Origin: Haloferax sp. Atlit-12N
Lineage (GTDB): Archaea > Halobacteriota > Halobacteria > Halobacteriales > Haloferacaceae
Length of the DNA: 64,000 nucleotides
Direction: 5' to 3'
NCBI RefSeq assembly: GCF_003383095.1
Contig: NZ_PSYW01000002.1
Coordinates: 248,001-312,000 of the forward strand
Shown here: one piece after another, positions 17,433 to 25,427 of the stretch
Layout of the letters: every line of letters begins with the position of its first letter
How positions within the stretch are numbered: position 1 is the stretch's first letter
Program-made: the position numbers and the translations under genes
The notes under the pieces: generated by a model
Database searches by the model: none
What the model saw: the letters and a program-made list of their open reading frames with translations, nothing else
What the model was told of the DNA's origin: nothing

Positions 17433-18470
17433 ATGCTCGCGACCGAGTTCGAGCGCGTCTCGATGCCGCTCGCGGAGCCGTTCGGCATCGCCCGCGGCGT
17501 CCAGACCGAGGCCGAGAACGTCGTCGTCCGAATCGAGGACGAAGGCGGCATGACGGGCGTCGGCGCGGCCGCCCCGTCGTCGCACTACGGCGAGACCGCC
17601 GACACCGTCGAGGCCGTGCTTCCGGACCTGCTCTCGGTGGTCGAGGCGGTCGGCGACGCCCACGCCATCGACCGCATCGAGCGCGAGATGGCCGAGACGG
17701 TCCGCCGCAACCCGGCCGCGCGGACCGCCGTGAGCATCGCCCTCCACGACCTCGCGGCCAAGCGCCTCGGCGTCCCGCTGTACCGCCTCTGGGGGCTCGA
17801 CCCGTCGCGGACGCCCACCTCGTCGTACACCGTCGGTCTCGACGACCTCGACACGATGCGCGAGAAGACCGCAGAGGCCTACGAGGCGGGCTACGACGTG
17901 CTCAAGGTCAAACTCGGCACCGACCGCGACAGGGCGATTATCGAGGCCGTTCGCGACGAGGCCCCCGGGGTGACCATCCGAGTCGACGCCAACGAGGCGT
18001 GGACGCCCCGCGAGGCCGTCGAGATGACCGAGTTCCTCGCCGACCACGGCGTCGAGTTCGTCGAACAGCCGGTCCCCGCTGAGGACTACGAGGGGCTGAA
18101 GTTCGTCTACGACCACGGCGCGCTCCCCATCGCGGCCGACGAGTCCTGCATCACGGCCGACGACATCCCGCGCATCGCCGACCGCGTCGATATCGCGAAC
18201 CTCAAACTGATGAAGTGCGGCGGCCTCACGGAGGCGAAACGCGCCATCCACGCCGCCCGCGCCCACGGGCTGGAGGTCATGCTCGGGTGCATGATAGAGA
18301 CGAACGCCGCCATCGCGGCGGGTTGTCACCTCGCGCCGCTGCTCGACTACGCCGACCTCGACGGCTCGCTCCTCCTCGCGGATGACCCCTACGAGGGCGT
18401 CCCGATGCCGAACGGCGAAATCGACCTCGAAGCCCTCGACCGCCCGGGAACCGGCGCGCAGCGTCGGTGA
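17433..18470 (+). CDS. dgcA: Enolase-superfamily epimerase, DgcA-like
   Basis: A 345-residue enzyme of the muconate-lactonizing/dipeptide-epimerase subgroup. The expected residues are present: acid-base lysines in L157-K-V-K160 and K258 (NLKLMKCGG), and metal ligands Asp185 (VDANEAW), Glu211 (EQP) and Asp236 (DES). It should abstract and return the alpha proton of an N-acylamino acid or a dipeptide. Pairing without a gap to the DUF1611 gene favours racemization of N-acetyl-D-amino acids (N-acetyl-D-Glu in the characterized bacterial pair) over L-Ala-D/L-Glu epimerization, as archaea lack murein. It ends 53 nt from a convergent gene. Confidence 0.85.
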   Translation: MLATEFERVSMPLAEPFGIARGVQTEAENVVVRIEDEGGMTGVGAAAPSSHYGETADTVEAVLPDLLSVVEAVGDAHAIDRIEREMAETVRRNPAARTAVSIALHDLAAKRLGVPLYRLWGLDPSRTPTSSYTVGLDDLDTMREKTAEAYEAGYDVLKVKLGTDRDRAIIEAVRDEAPGVTIRVDANEAWTPREAVEMTEFLADHGVEFVEQPVPAEDYEGLKFVYDHGALPIAADESCITADDIPRIADRVDIANLKLMKCGGLTEAKRAIHAARAHGLEVMLGCMIETNAAIAAGCHLAPLLDYADLDGSLLLADDPYEGVPMPNGEIDLEALDRPGTGAQRR

Positions 18471-18523
18471 TGCGGACGCGGACGCGGTGACGCCACGACG
18501 CCGTCGCGGAACCTCCGACTCTC

Positions 18524-19612
18524 TCAGGACTCCCAGTCGAGGTCGTCTTCGCGGGTCTCCGACCGGAGCACGAACGGCCCGATAGAGAGCGTCCGCTTGG
18601 CGACCGTCGAAATTCGCAGGACTGCGGCCGCGAGCACGGCGAACGGCGCGAGCGAGACGGCCACCACGAACGCCACGGTGAGAAGCAGGTTCGAGACGCC
18701 GAGCGTCGCGCCCGTAATCGTGGTCGGGTCGTCGAGAAAGAGAATCGCGCCGATGCTCGCCACGAGCGCGGGGACCGCCGCGTAGAACATCATCCGCGAG
18801 AGGTCGACCAGTTCCCACCGGAAGTACAGCGTCTTGACGTGTTCGCGGGCGGGGCCGAACAGTTCGAGCGCGTCGCGAAGTTCCGACAGCGCCGTCTTCG
18901 TCTCCGACGAGAGGTCGGCGTCGTGGACGCGGCGGAGCCGCGCCGCCTGATAGATTTTCCACGAGTAGTTCAGGTCCAGCGCCGCCGACAGCACCTCGAA
19001 CGTCCCGAACTGCCGGCCCTCCAGCCGCTCGGCGACCGCCTCGGCGTTGGACTCGACCTCCTCGGCGAACTCGCGGACGCGGGTCGTCGGGTCGGCGTCG
19101 TTCGTGTCTGCGTCGCCGCTCTCGCTCGCGTCGCCGTCCGCATCAAGCGTGTCTTCGACCGCCCGCGCCCGCGACGCGATACCCTCGGCCAGCGCGCGCA
19201 GGAACGCCGAGGGCTCCGGCGGCGCGACCGGCGCGTCCAGCAGGTCGGCCACGTCCTCGCGGAAGCGCATCGACCCCTCCATCCGGTCGCGCTGGTCGCC
19301 CAGCGGGCCGAGTTCGCGCGAGAGCACGAGCTGGTTGATGGTGACGACGAGCGTGACGCCCGTGATAATCGCGGTGAGAAGGCCCTGCGCGAGCGTCTCG
19401 ATGGGGTCCGAGGACTCGACGGCGACCCGGAGCGGCGTCGGGTCGAGTTGGCCGAGAACGACGACGCTACAGAAGACGACGACGAGCGGGGCCGCGGCGA
19501 CGACGCGGCGGTCCGCGTCGAGGAGGGCGCGTAGTTTCGCGCGGCTCGTCGTCCCGCGCTCCCGCATCGTGTCGTCGGGCTCGCCGGCCGACGGGCCGCC
19601 GGTGTTCGACAT
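18524..19612 (-). CDS. Four-helix membrane protein of unknown function
   Basis: A 362-residue protein. Two hydrophobic helices near 39-55 and 74-97 precede a long soluble, acidic, helical domain (about 98-260, including an Asp-rich linker). Two further helices lie near 272-294 and 304-330. The segment TLVVTINQLVLSRELGPLGDQRDRM just after the second helix looks conserved in type. No known domain is recognised. It follows the pspA gene on the same strand after 135 nt, which contains a possible TATA box (GATTAAT, about 19653), so it may be independent. Confidence 0.7.
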   Translation of the reverse strand: MSNTGGPSAGEPDDTMRERGTTSRAKLRALLDADRRVVAAAPLVVVFCSVVVLGQLDPTPLRVAVESSDPIETLAQGLLTAIITGVTLVVTINQLVLSRELGPLGDQRDRMEGSMRFREDVADLLDAPVAPPEPSAFLRALAEGIASRARAVEDTLDADGDASESGDADTNDADPTTRVREFAEEVESNAEAVAERLEGRQFGTFEVLSAALDLNYSWKIYQAARLRRVHDADLSSETKTALSELRDALELFGPAREHVKTLYFRWELVDLSRMMFYAAVPALVASIGAILFLDDPTTITGATLGVSNLLLTVAFVVAVSLAPFAVLAAAVLRISTVAKRTLSIGPFVLRSETREDDLDWES

Positions 19613-19747
19613 GACCGAAGCTATCGCGCGGCGGGTTCAAGTGCGTACTGGCGATTAATCGCAGGGACGGCCGAATCGCAGGATGGCGGAGGCGGTAGGG
19701 AGACGGGGCGGTTGAGGCGGCGAGAGAGATTGAGACGGCGGGCGCGC

Positions 19748-20575
19748 TTAGGAGGAGGACGAAGAGTCGTCTTCGTTCTTCAGTTCTTCCAGTTCGGCTT
19801 CGACCTCCTCGTCGGCCACGTCGGTCTCGACGTCCACGTCGGCGTCGTCCGCGCTCTCGCTCGACGACGACCCAGAGGACTTGCCCATCTCGGCTTTGAG
19901 CGTCTCAAGCTCCGTGTCGACCTCGGCGTTGGTGCGTCCGGCTTCGAGTTCGCGCTCGATGGAGTCCTTGTCCGAGAGGGCGTCGTCGAACGCGCCGGAG
20001 TCCATGAGTTCGTCCATCGCGGCGGAGCGGGCCTCCATGTCGTCGGTGCGTTCTTCGGCACGCTCGAGCGCGCGCCCCACGTCGGCCATCTCGTCGCCGA
20101 CGCCGGTCATCGCCTCGGAGACGCGGCTCGACGCCTCGGCGGCCTCGTAGCGGGCCTTCATGGTCTCCTTTTTGGTGCGGAACTCCTCGATGCGGCTCTG
20201 GAGTTCATCCTTCTTGTTGACGAGTTGGTCCTGCGTCTCCTGCAGGCTGGCGATCTGCGTCTCCAACTCCTCGATTTGGTTCATCTTGGCCTGCTTCTTT
20301 TCGAGCGCCTTGCGGGCGAGGTCCTCGCGGTCCTGCTGGACGGCCTCGCGGGCCTGGTCGTTGTGCTTTTCGACGTTCTCTTCGAGGCGGCGCTTCTGAA
20401 TCTCCAGTCGCTTCTTCTGGGTGGTCAGGTCGGCGATACCCTGTTTGACCTGCTGTAGCTCGTCGCGCATCTTCTCGTAGGAGTAGTCGAGCGTCTCGGT
20501 CGGGTCCTCCGCACGGTTGAGGAGGGCGTTTATCTTCGACCGGATGACGTACGACGTGCGAGAGAGAATTCCCAT
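19748..20575 (-). CDS. pspA: PspA/IM30-family membrane-stress protein
   Basis: A 275-residue, almost wholly helical protein. It begins MGILSRTSYVIRSKINALLNRAEDP, the amphipathic membrane-binding N-terminus of PspA/Vipp1/IM30, followed by LDYSYEKMRDELQQVKQGIADLTTQKKRLE and a long coiled coil to about residue 200. These proteins assemble into ESCRT-III-like rods or rings that repair and stabilize the cytoplasmic membrane. The last 45 residues are a Ser/Asp/Glu-rich tail typical of halophiles. I prefer the ATG at 20575 over a TTG two codons upstream. The promoter is shared with the divergent hydrolase gene. PspA in haloarchaea responds to osmotic stress (family knowledge). Confidence 0.9.
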   Translation of the reverse strand: MGILSRTSYVIRSKINALLNRAEDPTETLDYSYEKMRDELQQVKQGIADLTTQKKRLEIQKRRLEENVEKHNDQAREAVQQDREDLARKALEKKQAKMNQIEELETQIASLQETQDQLVNKKDELQSRIEEFRTKKETMKARYEAAEASSRVSEAMTGVGDEMADVGRALERAEERTDDMEARSAAMDELMDSGAFDDALSDKDSIERELEAGRTNAEVDTELETLKAEMGKSSGSSSSESADDADVDVETDVADEEVEAELEELKNEDDSSSSS

Positions 20576-20599
20576 ACCCAATTACTACGCGACGTTCGG

Positions 20600-20608
20600 C
20601 TTAAAACC
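20600..20608. promoter_or_regulatory. Single TATA-like box serving two divergent genes
   Basis: CTTAAAACC is centred about 27 nt before the ATG at 20630 on the plus strand and about 28 nt before the ATG of pspA at 20575 on the minus strand. It is the only A/T-rich run in the 54-nt gap. Both transcripts would be leaderless and would compete for one TBP site. Confidence 0.5.
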
Positions 20609-20629
20609 TCACCAGCGCAACCTGTCTCT

Positions 20630-21268
20630 ATGACCGAGACGATTCTCGTCCCCGGGGGGCGCGACGTGCGGGCGACCCTCGACCGCGCCCGCGAGAACGA
20701 CCCGGACGGCACGAACGACCCAGCGACCCGAACCGACGCCGTCGTCGTCGCCTGCCCGCCCCACCCACAACACCAAGGCCACCGCGGCGACGGCCGTCTC
20801 GTCGCCGTCAGCGACGCGCTCACCGCCCGCGGCGCGGACTGCCTCCGCTTCGATTACGGCCCGTGGGACGAGGGCTACGGCGAGCGCGCCGACACCCTCC
20901 GGGCGGTCGAGTGGGCCGGGGGGCGCTACGACCGCGTGGGCCTGTTCGGCTTCTCGTTCGGCGGCGCGATGGCGCTCCTCGCGGCCGCCGAGGGCGCGGC
21001 CGTGGACGCCGTCTCCGCGCTCGGCCCCGCCGGGCGACTCGCCGACGACCTCGATGCAGTCGCTGCCTTCGACCGCATCCCCGTCCCCGTGCAGGTCGTC
21101 TACGGCACTCGCGACGACATCGCCGACTGGGAACCCGTCGTCAAGCGCGCCCGCGAGTACCACCAACCGGTCGTCGAGTTCGCGGCCGACCACTTCTTCG
21201 TCGGGCAGGAGGCGAAGGTCGCGGCCGCCGTCGCCGACTTCCTCCTCCCGAACCTCGGCGTCGAGTGA
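20630..21268 (+). CDS. Alpha/beta hydrolase (KANL3/dienelactone-hydrolase-like)
   Basis: A 212-residue cytoplasmic alpha/beta-hydrolase. The nucleophile elbow is G107-F-S109-F-G, the acid is in VVYGTRDDI and the His is in AADHFF near the C-terminus, giving a complete Ser-Asp-His triad. An FDYGPWDEGYGE segment forms the usual loop after strand 4. The substrate cannot be predicted; family members hydrolyse short esters or lactones. It is divergent from pspA and shares its promoter region, raising the possibility of coordinated stress expression. Confidence 0.8.
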   Translation: MTETILVPGGRDVRATLDRARENDPDGTNDPATRTDAVVVACPPHPQHQGHRGDGRLVAVSDALTARGADCLRFDYGPWDEGYGERADTLRAVEWAGGRYDRVGLFGFSFGGAMALLAAAEGAAVDAVSALGPAGRLADDLDAVAAFDRIPVPVQVVYGTRDDIADWEPVVKRAREYHQPVVEFAADHFFVGQEAKVAAAVADFLLPNLGVE

Positions 21269-21349
21269 GCAACGGGGTCGTCCCCGGCACCGTCTGCCCG
21301 AGATTCATCGACCGAACGACATTTTTGCCTCGGCTCCGAAGCCGCCTGC

Positions 21350-22441
21350 ATGGTCCCCCGCAAGCGACTCGTCGCCGTCGTCGCCCTCCTCCTCGTCGGC
21401 GTCGCGCTGAGCCAGTCGTTCGCCGTCGCCACCTCCACCTCGACGCTCGAATCGACGTACGAAGCCGACGCGGTGACAGCAGACTCGCCGCCCGGTCTCG
21501 TCGCCTCCCACGACGCCGACGTGGTCAACCTCGACAAGACGGTGAACCGGACGCCGCAACTCCGAGAGCCGGTCGCCACCGCTGCCCGGAACGGCCGGTA
21601 CGACGGCGATATCGAACCCGAGGCGTACATGACCCTCTCGGACGTGAACGAAGACGCCGAGTTCGCGGTCTACGACGGCCGGTACTATCGGTTCTCGCTG
21701 AACGTCTCGGGCGACCCCGTCGGCGCGACCATCGAACTCGACCCGACCGACTGGCAGACGGTCGCTGCCGCGGCGTCGTCGCCCGCCGCGAACGCCAGCG
21801 CCGACGTGCGTGAGGCCATCGACGAGGGAACCGTCACCAACAGTACGTTCGTCGTGCCGGGGCTCTACGAGCGCGGCGATACCCACTACCTCGTCTATCC
21901 CACGAACGAGGGCGAGGTTATCGGGAACTTCCTCGCCGTTATCGGTGGGTTCCTGTTCAATCCCCTTGGCTGGGCGTACACTATCGCGGGCCTCGGCCTC
22001 CTCGGCGCGTTCCGGATTCACCCGCGCGCTCGCCCGTTGGACCGCAGAACCGCGCTTGCTGTCGTCCCCGGCACGCTCGTCGCGATGTGGCTGGCGACGA
22101 CGCTCACCAACACGGGGTCGTTCGGCATGCGCTACGCCCTGCTTCCCGGCATCGGCGCTGTAACCGCCTTCGGCCTGTTCGCCGGCTTCTGCATCCGCCG
22201 CGGGTCGTGGAAGTCGCTCGTCGGCTGGAGCGTCGCGCTCGCTGTCGTCGTCGTCGCGGCCGACGCCGTCGCAATCGGCATCGTCGGGACGATTTTCGGC
22301 GCTCTGGGACTCGTCGTCGGCTGGTTCGGGAGCCTGTTGCTCGTGCCTTACGGCTACGCGCTCGCGAAAGATTCGGAAGACGAGCGTGAGGAGGGTCCGG
22401 GCGCGGTGACGGCCGAGGAGCTAGGCGTGGGAGAGGGCTGA
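21350..22441 (+). CDS. Membrane protein with large extracellular N-terminal domain
   Basis: A 363-residue protein. An N-terminal hydrophobic signal-anchor (about 5-27) leads into an exported domain of about 160 residues with several N-glycosylation sequons (NRT, NVS, NAS, NST). Five or six transmembrane segments follow from about residue 188 to 337, and the tail is short and acidic. No domain is recognised. Glycosylation sites in the N-terminal part are consistent with the cell-surface side. The gene is preceded by an ACATTTTTGCC stretch about 28 nt before the ATG. Confidence 0.7.
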   Translation: MVPRKRLVAVVALLLVGVALSQSFAVATSTSTLESTYEADAVTADSPPGLVASHDADVVNLDKTVNRTPQLREPVATAARNGRYDGDIEPEAYMTLSDVNEDAEFAVYDGRYYRFSLNVSGDPVGATIELDPTDWQTVAAAASSPAANASADVREAIDEGTVTNSTFVVPGLYERGDTHYLVYPTNEGEVIGNFLAVIGGFLFNPLGWAYTIAGLGLLGAFRIHPRARPLDRRTALAVVPGTLVAMWLATTLTNTGSFGMRYALLPGIGAVTAFGLFAGFCIRRGSWKSLVGWSVALAVVVVAADAVAIGIVGTIFGALGLVVGWFGSLLLVPYGYALAKDSEDEREEGPGAVTAEELGVGEG

Positions 22442-22491
22442 TTCGGCTCTGAGGGAGTTAGTGAGAACGGTAAATAGGGCTTGTCAGTCTC

Positions 22492-22821
22492 TTAGTTGTA
22501 CTCCCGCCACCGATACCCACATTCCTGACATTTAAAGAAGCGCGTTGGCGGTTCGTCGGCCGACCCGGTCTGCTTGATGGTGTACCACGCTTTCGTGTGG
22601 CCGCAGTCATCACAATGAACGTCTTTCGCGGTCGGCTTGCCCTCGAACTCCGCGCCCTCTTCGGTCTCGATGAGTTCGTCGCCCGACTGCGCCTCGGTGG
22701 AGACGAACTCCGCCGCGAGTTCCTCGTCGCGCTCGGCGGTCCCCCCGCAGTCGTCGTTCGTGCAGGTCATCGCGCCGTTCTGGCTCACCATCATCGAACC
22801 GCACTCGTCGCAGAACTGCAT
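22492..22821 (-). CDS. tfs: Transcription elongation factor TFS
   Basis: A 109-residue protein with two zinc ribbons. The N-terminal one uses CDEC (C4, C7) and C20/C25. The C-terminal one uses C70/C73 and C98/C101, ending CQECGYRWREYN. The acidic pair Asp89-Glu90 in the loop before the last Cys pair (SADEPPTRFFKC) is the TFIIS-type catalytic hairpin that makes RNA polymerase cleave backtracked transcripts. It is a core archaeal transcription factor homologous to RPB9/TFIIS. Start and length are normal. It is the last gene of a minus-strand series that also holds a zinc coiled-coil protein and a RecA-like protein. Confidence 0.95.
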   Translation of the reverse strand: MQFCDECGSMMVSQNGAMTCTNDDCGGTAERDEELAAEFVSTEAQSGDELIETEEGAEFEGKPTAKDVHCDDCGHTKAWYTIKQTGSADEPPTRFFKCQECGYRWREYN

Positions 22822-22910
22822 ACCCGCCGGTAGCGGACCGAGGGCAAAGAAGCTGTCACTCCGAGCCGTCGGGAGAGGGAAAATCAGAACCGACCCGCCG
22901 CGCCGCCCCG

Positions 22911-23435
22911 TCAGTCGTCCTTCTCGACCATCGGGCAGTTCCGCACCCGGAAGTGGTCGCTGTCTTCGAGTTCGACGATGGTCGTCCCCTCGTGGTGGCA
23001 CGCGAGTTTCGGGGGCTCGCCGAAGTGCTCGCAGCGCTGGCAGAACTCGGTCTTGGGGACGACGTGGTCGGAAACGCCGTCGGCGTCGTCGACGGGGGTG
23101 GCCTCGGCTCCGACGCCGACGCCCGCCGCCCGCTCTTCGTCCCCGCCTTCGACGAGCGCCGTCCACACGTCCTCGCGGTCGAGTTCGCCGACCTCAACTG
23201 ACTCGAAGAGCTCGTCCGTCTCGTCGCGGTCGGTGACGCGCGAGCGGGCGCGGCGCTCGGCCACGCGCCCCGCGAGGTCCGAAAGCGGGGCCGAGTCGGC
23301 GTCGTCGCTTCGCCCGTCGCGGCTTCCGTCCGGGGCGCGGGCGGCGTCGGCGCTGTCGGCTGCCGGGTCGTCGTGGTCTCCGGGGGCGAACGGGTCGTCC
23401 CTCGCCGCGTCATCTGTTGAATTGTCGTCGGTCAT
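22911..23435 (-). CDS. Haloarchaeal conserved acidic protein with Cys/His zinc-type motif
   Basis: A 174-residue protein. The first 65 residues are very acidic and low complexity. A conserved core follows, with DELFESVEVGELDREDVWTAL and a C-terminal FCQRCEHF...LACHHEGT...RNCPM, giving four Cys plus His that could bind zinc. I do not know a function. It lies 15 nt after the coiled-coil zinc protein gene and 89 nt before tfs on the same strand, so it probably shares a transcript with the former. Confidence 0.75.
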   Translation of the reverse strand: MTDDNSTDDAARDDPFAPGDHDDPAADSADAARAPDGSRDGRSDDADSAPLSDLAGRVAERRARSRVTDRDETDELFESVEVGELDREDVWTALVEGGDEERAAGVGVGAEATPVDDADGVSDHVVPKTEFCQRCEHFGEPPKLACHHEGTTIVELEDSDHFRVRNCPMVEKDD

Positions 23436-23450
23436 CGTCCTCGTGAGTCC

Positions 23451-24359
23451 TCAGTCGTCGCCGTGTTCGCTTCCCGCCGCGGCACCCTGCTGAGCCGACT
23501 CCTCTTCCCGGGAGGCGTATCGGTCGCCGTCGCCGTCGGTCGCGTCGTCGACCACGCCAGTAATCGCCTCGTCGAGGAGGTCGGCGACCTCGTCGGTCGC
23601 GCGGGCGTCGTCCGCCGATTCCAGCGCGGGGAGCCGGCCGGTGTGGAGCGTCGCCGACCCGAAGAACCCGGGCGAGGACGACAGCTCGCGAAACAGGGAC
23701 CGACACGACGGACAGCGAGGCTCCGCGAGCAGGTCAAGGTGGACGGTCTCGTCGCACTCCTCGCATTGCGCTTTCTTCTCGCCGGCCGCGTTCGCGGTGC
23801 GGAGGAGTTCGGCGAGCGCCTGTCGTTCGAGGTCGGCGGCTTCGAGGTCGGCCGCCCGCCCGCGGAGGTCGAGCAGCGTCCGCGCGACCGTCCGGAGGTT
23901 CTCGTCGAGCGTCGCGGTCGTCTCGTCGAGGTAGGTGAGAATCTCCTCGAAGTTCTCGAAGCCGCCGTCGAGTCGCTCGTCCACGTCAGCCACGCGGTTT
24001 CGAGCCGCGTGCACGTCGTCGGCCAGTCGGTCGAGCTCGGCGTCCAACTCCGGGTGCGCGTGGTCGTGCGGGGCCTTCTCGTCCGTCTCACGTTTGACCT
24101 GCACGACGCGCATCCGAACGTCTGATATCTTCTCGTCCAGTTCACCTTCGAGTTCATCGACGCGCGCTTCGACCCCGCCGAGGCGGTCCGAAACCGCGTC
24201 CGCGTCGTCGAGCGATTCGCCCGCGTCGCTCACGGCGAGCCGATAGGTCCCGAGGGCCCGTGCGAGCACCGTCTCCGGGTCGACGCCCTCCTCGTCGGCG
24301 CGCGCCTCGACCCACGTGCGGAGGTCGTCTGGGAGCGACACCCCGTCTTCCCCTTCCAT
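23451..24359 (-). CDS. Coiled-coil protein with central zinc ribbon
   Basis: About 302 residues. The N-terminus (SLPDDLRTWVEARADEEGVDPETVLARAL) resembles a ribbon-helix-helix-like segment. Long helices with coiled-coil character span about 60-190, including VRMRVVQVKRETDEK. A zinc ribbon of CEEC and CPSC lies near 205-225, and the tail is acidic. The ATG at 24359 is chosen because CTTAAGG lies about 28 nt upstream; an in-frame GTG at 24380 would add MDKLKTK. The layout suggests a DNA- or RNA-associated scaffold, but no function is known. The next gene begins 15 nt later. Confidence 0.75.
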   Translation of the reverse strand: MEGEDGVSLPDDLRTWVEARADEEGVDPETVLARALGTYRLAVSDAGESLDDADAVSDRLGGVEARVDELEGELDEKISDVRMRVVQVKRETDEKAPHDHAHPELDAELDRLADDVHAARNRVADVDERLDGGFENFEEILTYLDETTATLDENLRTVARTLLDLRGRAADLEAADLERQALAELLRTANAAGEKKAQCEECDETVHLDLLAEPRCPSCRSLFRELSSSPGFFGSATLHTGRLPALESADDARATDEVADLLDEAITGVVDDATDGDGDRYASREEESAQQGAAAGSEHGDD

Positions 24360-24435
24360 CTTCGTTTTCAGTTTGTCCACGCAGCCTTAAGAACTATCCC
24401 CGAATTCGCGACAGTTCGGCGGTTCGACACTCGAC

Positions 24436-25272
24436 TCAGCGAATCTTCCGTACGTCGCTCACGTCGAGGCCGCTCTCGTTGATTTCGGTCTCGAACTGCA
24501 CGATGTTCTCGCTCTCTAACCGGGCGAGCACGCCGCGGAACTCCTGGACGACCATGGTCCGCGCGCGCTTCGACCCCCCGGACTCCCACTCGAAAAGCAG
24601 CGAGCCGCCGGTCGCGCCCTTGAGGACGCCGAGTTCGGTCTTCGAGAGCGCCTCGGTGCTCACGAGCACGAGGATGAGCCCGCCCCACTGGTAGGAGGCC
24701 TTCTCCAGTCCCTTGATGACCATCGCGATGTCCGACCACGTCATCTCGTCGGACTGGCTGGCCACGAGGTCGGTCAGGGAGTCGATGAGCACGAGGTTGC
24801 CGGGCGCGTGCTGACTGAGGGTGGTCCCCAGCGCGCCAAGCACGGACTCGCGGTTGTGTCGGTGGCCGAGGTCCTCCAACTTCGTCGGCTGACCGAGGTA
24901 CCACTCGCGCGGAATCGGACTGAGTTGGAAGTACTCCGGCGAGAGGTCGTGGAACTCGATGTGTTCGACGGCGGACTCGACGAGTTCGTCGTCCATCGTG
25001 TAGCCCATCTCGCGGCGCAGGTACTCCTCGCCGGCGGTAAAGGAGACGTAGTGAATCTCCGGCGGCGGCGTCGCGGTGTCCGCGAGCGAGCCGTAGTGGA
25101 GGTCGAACAGCTCCTCGTCGGTGTGCGAGAGGGCGTTCATCGTCGCGCTCGTGTAGAGGAACTCCCGAGCGCCCGCGCCGGACTCGCCCGCGAGGAGCAC
25201 GACGTTCCCCGGGGGTGCGCCGCCGCCGATGATACTGTCGAGGCGGGGGACGCCGAAGGGGATTTGAGACAT
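24436..25272 (-). CDS. RecA/KaiC-like protein (HTR-like family) with altered Walker A
   Basis: A 278-residue protein. It starts IPFGVPRLDSIIGGGAPPGNVVLLAG, the KaiC/RadA-type entry to a RecA fold. The P-loop is G29-E-S-G-A-G-A-R36, so the Walker A Lys-Thr/Ser pair is replaced by Ala-Arg. Walker B is clear (NLVLIDSLTDL). Proteins of this kind are annotated in haloarchaea as HTR-like proteins. Loss of the P-loop lysine suggests weak or no ATP hydrolysis and a regulatory or scaffold role. It is upstream of the coiled-coil protein gene, 76 nt away on the same strand. Confidence 0.8.
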   Translation of the reverse strand: MSQIPFGVPRLDSIIGGGAPPGNVVLLAGESGAGAREFLYTSATMNALSHTDEELFDLHYGSLADTATPPPEIHYVSFTAGEEYLRREMGYTMDDELVESAVEHIEFHDLSPEYFQLSPIPREWYLGQPTKLEDLGHRHNRESVLGALGTTLSQHAPGNLVLIDSLTDLVASQSDEMTWSDIAMVIKGLEKASYQWGGLILVLVSTEALSKTELGVLKGATGGSLLFEWESGGSKRARTMVVQEFRGVLARLESENIVQFETEINESGLDVSDVRKIR

Positions 25273-25353
25273 ACAGAATCCGACTCGGCCGCGTCGGTTA
25301 GGCGTTTCGGGGAGCGCGACGTGAGGTTCCACCGCCGGCGCTCCTGTCCCGTC

Positions 25354-25427
25354 GTTCCGCCCGCGGGCGACCGAGACGCTCACTCTACGCTCGCGCCGCG
25401 GTTCCGCCCGCGGGCGACCGAGACGCT
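25354..25427. repeat. Pair of 27-bp direct repeats at a gene 3' end
   Basis: The same 27-bp word (starting GTTCCGCCCGCGGGCGACCG) occurs at 25354-25380 and 25401-25427, 47 bp apart. The second copy codes for VSVARGRN near the C-terminus of the GHMP-family gene. The first lies just beyond its stop codon. A small tandem duplication with divergence of the spacer would explain it. Confidence 0.8.

Noticed and set aside
16380..18962. 860-codon open frame on the minus strand across the dgcN-dgcA pair.
   Set aside because: It spans three genes antisense with no domain signal; both plus-strand genes have complete catalytic motifs.
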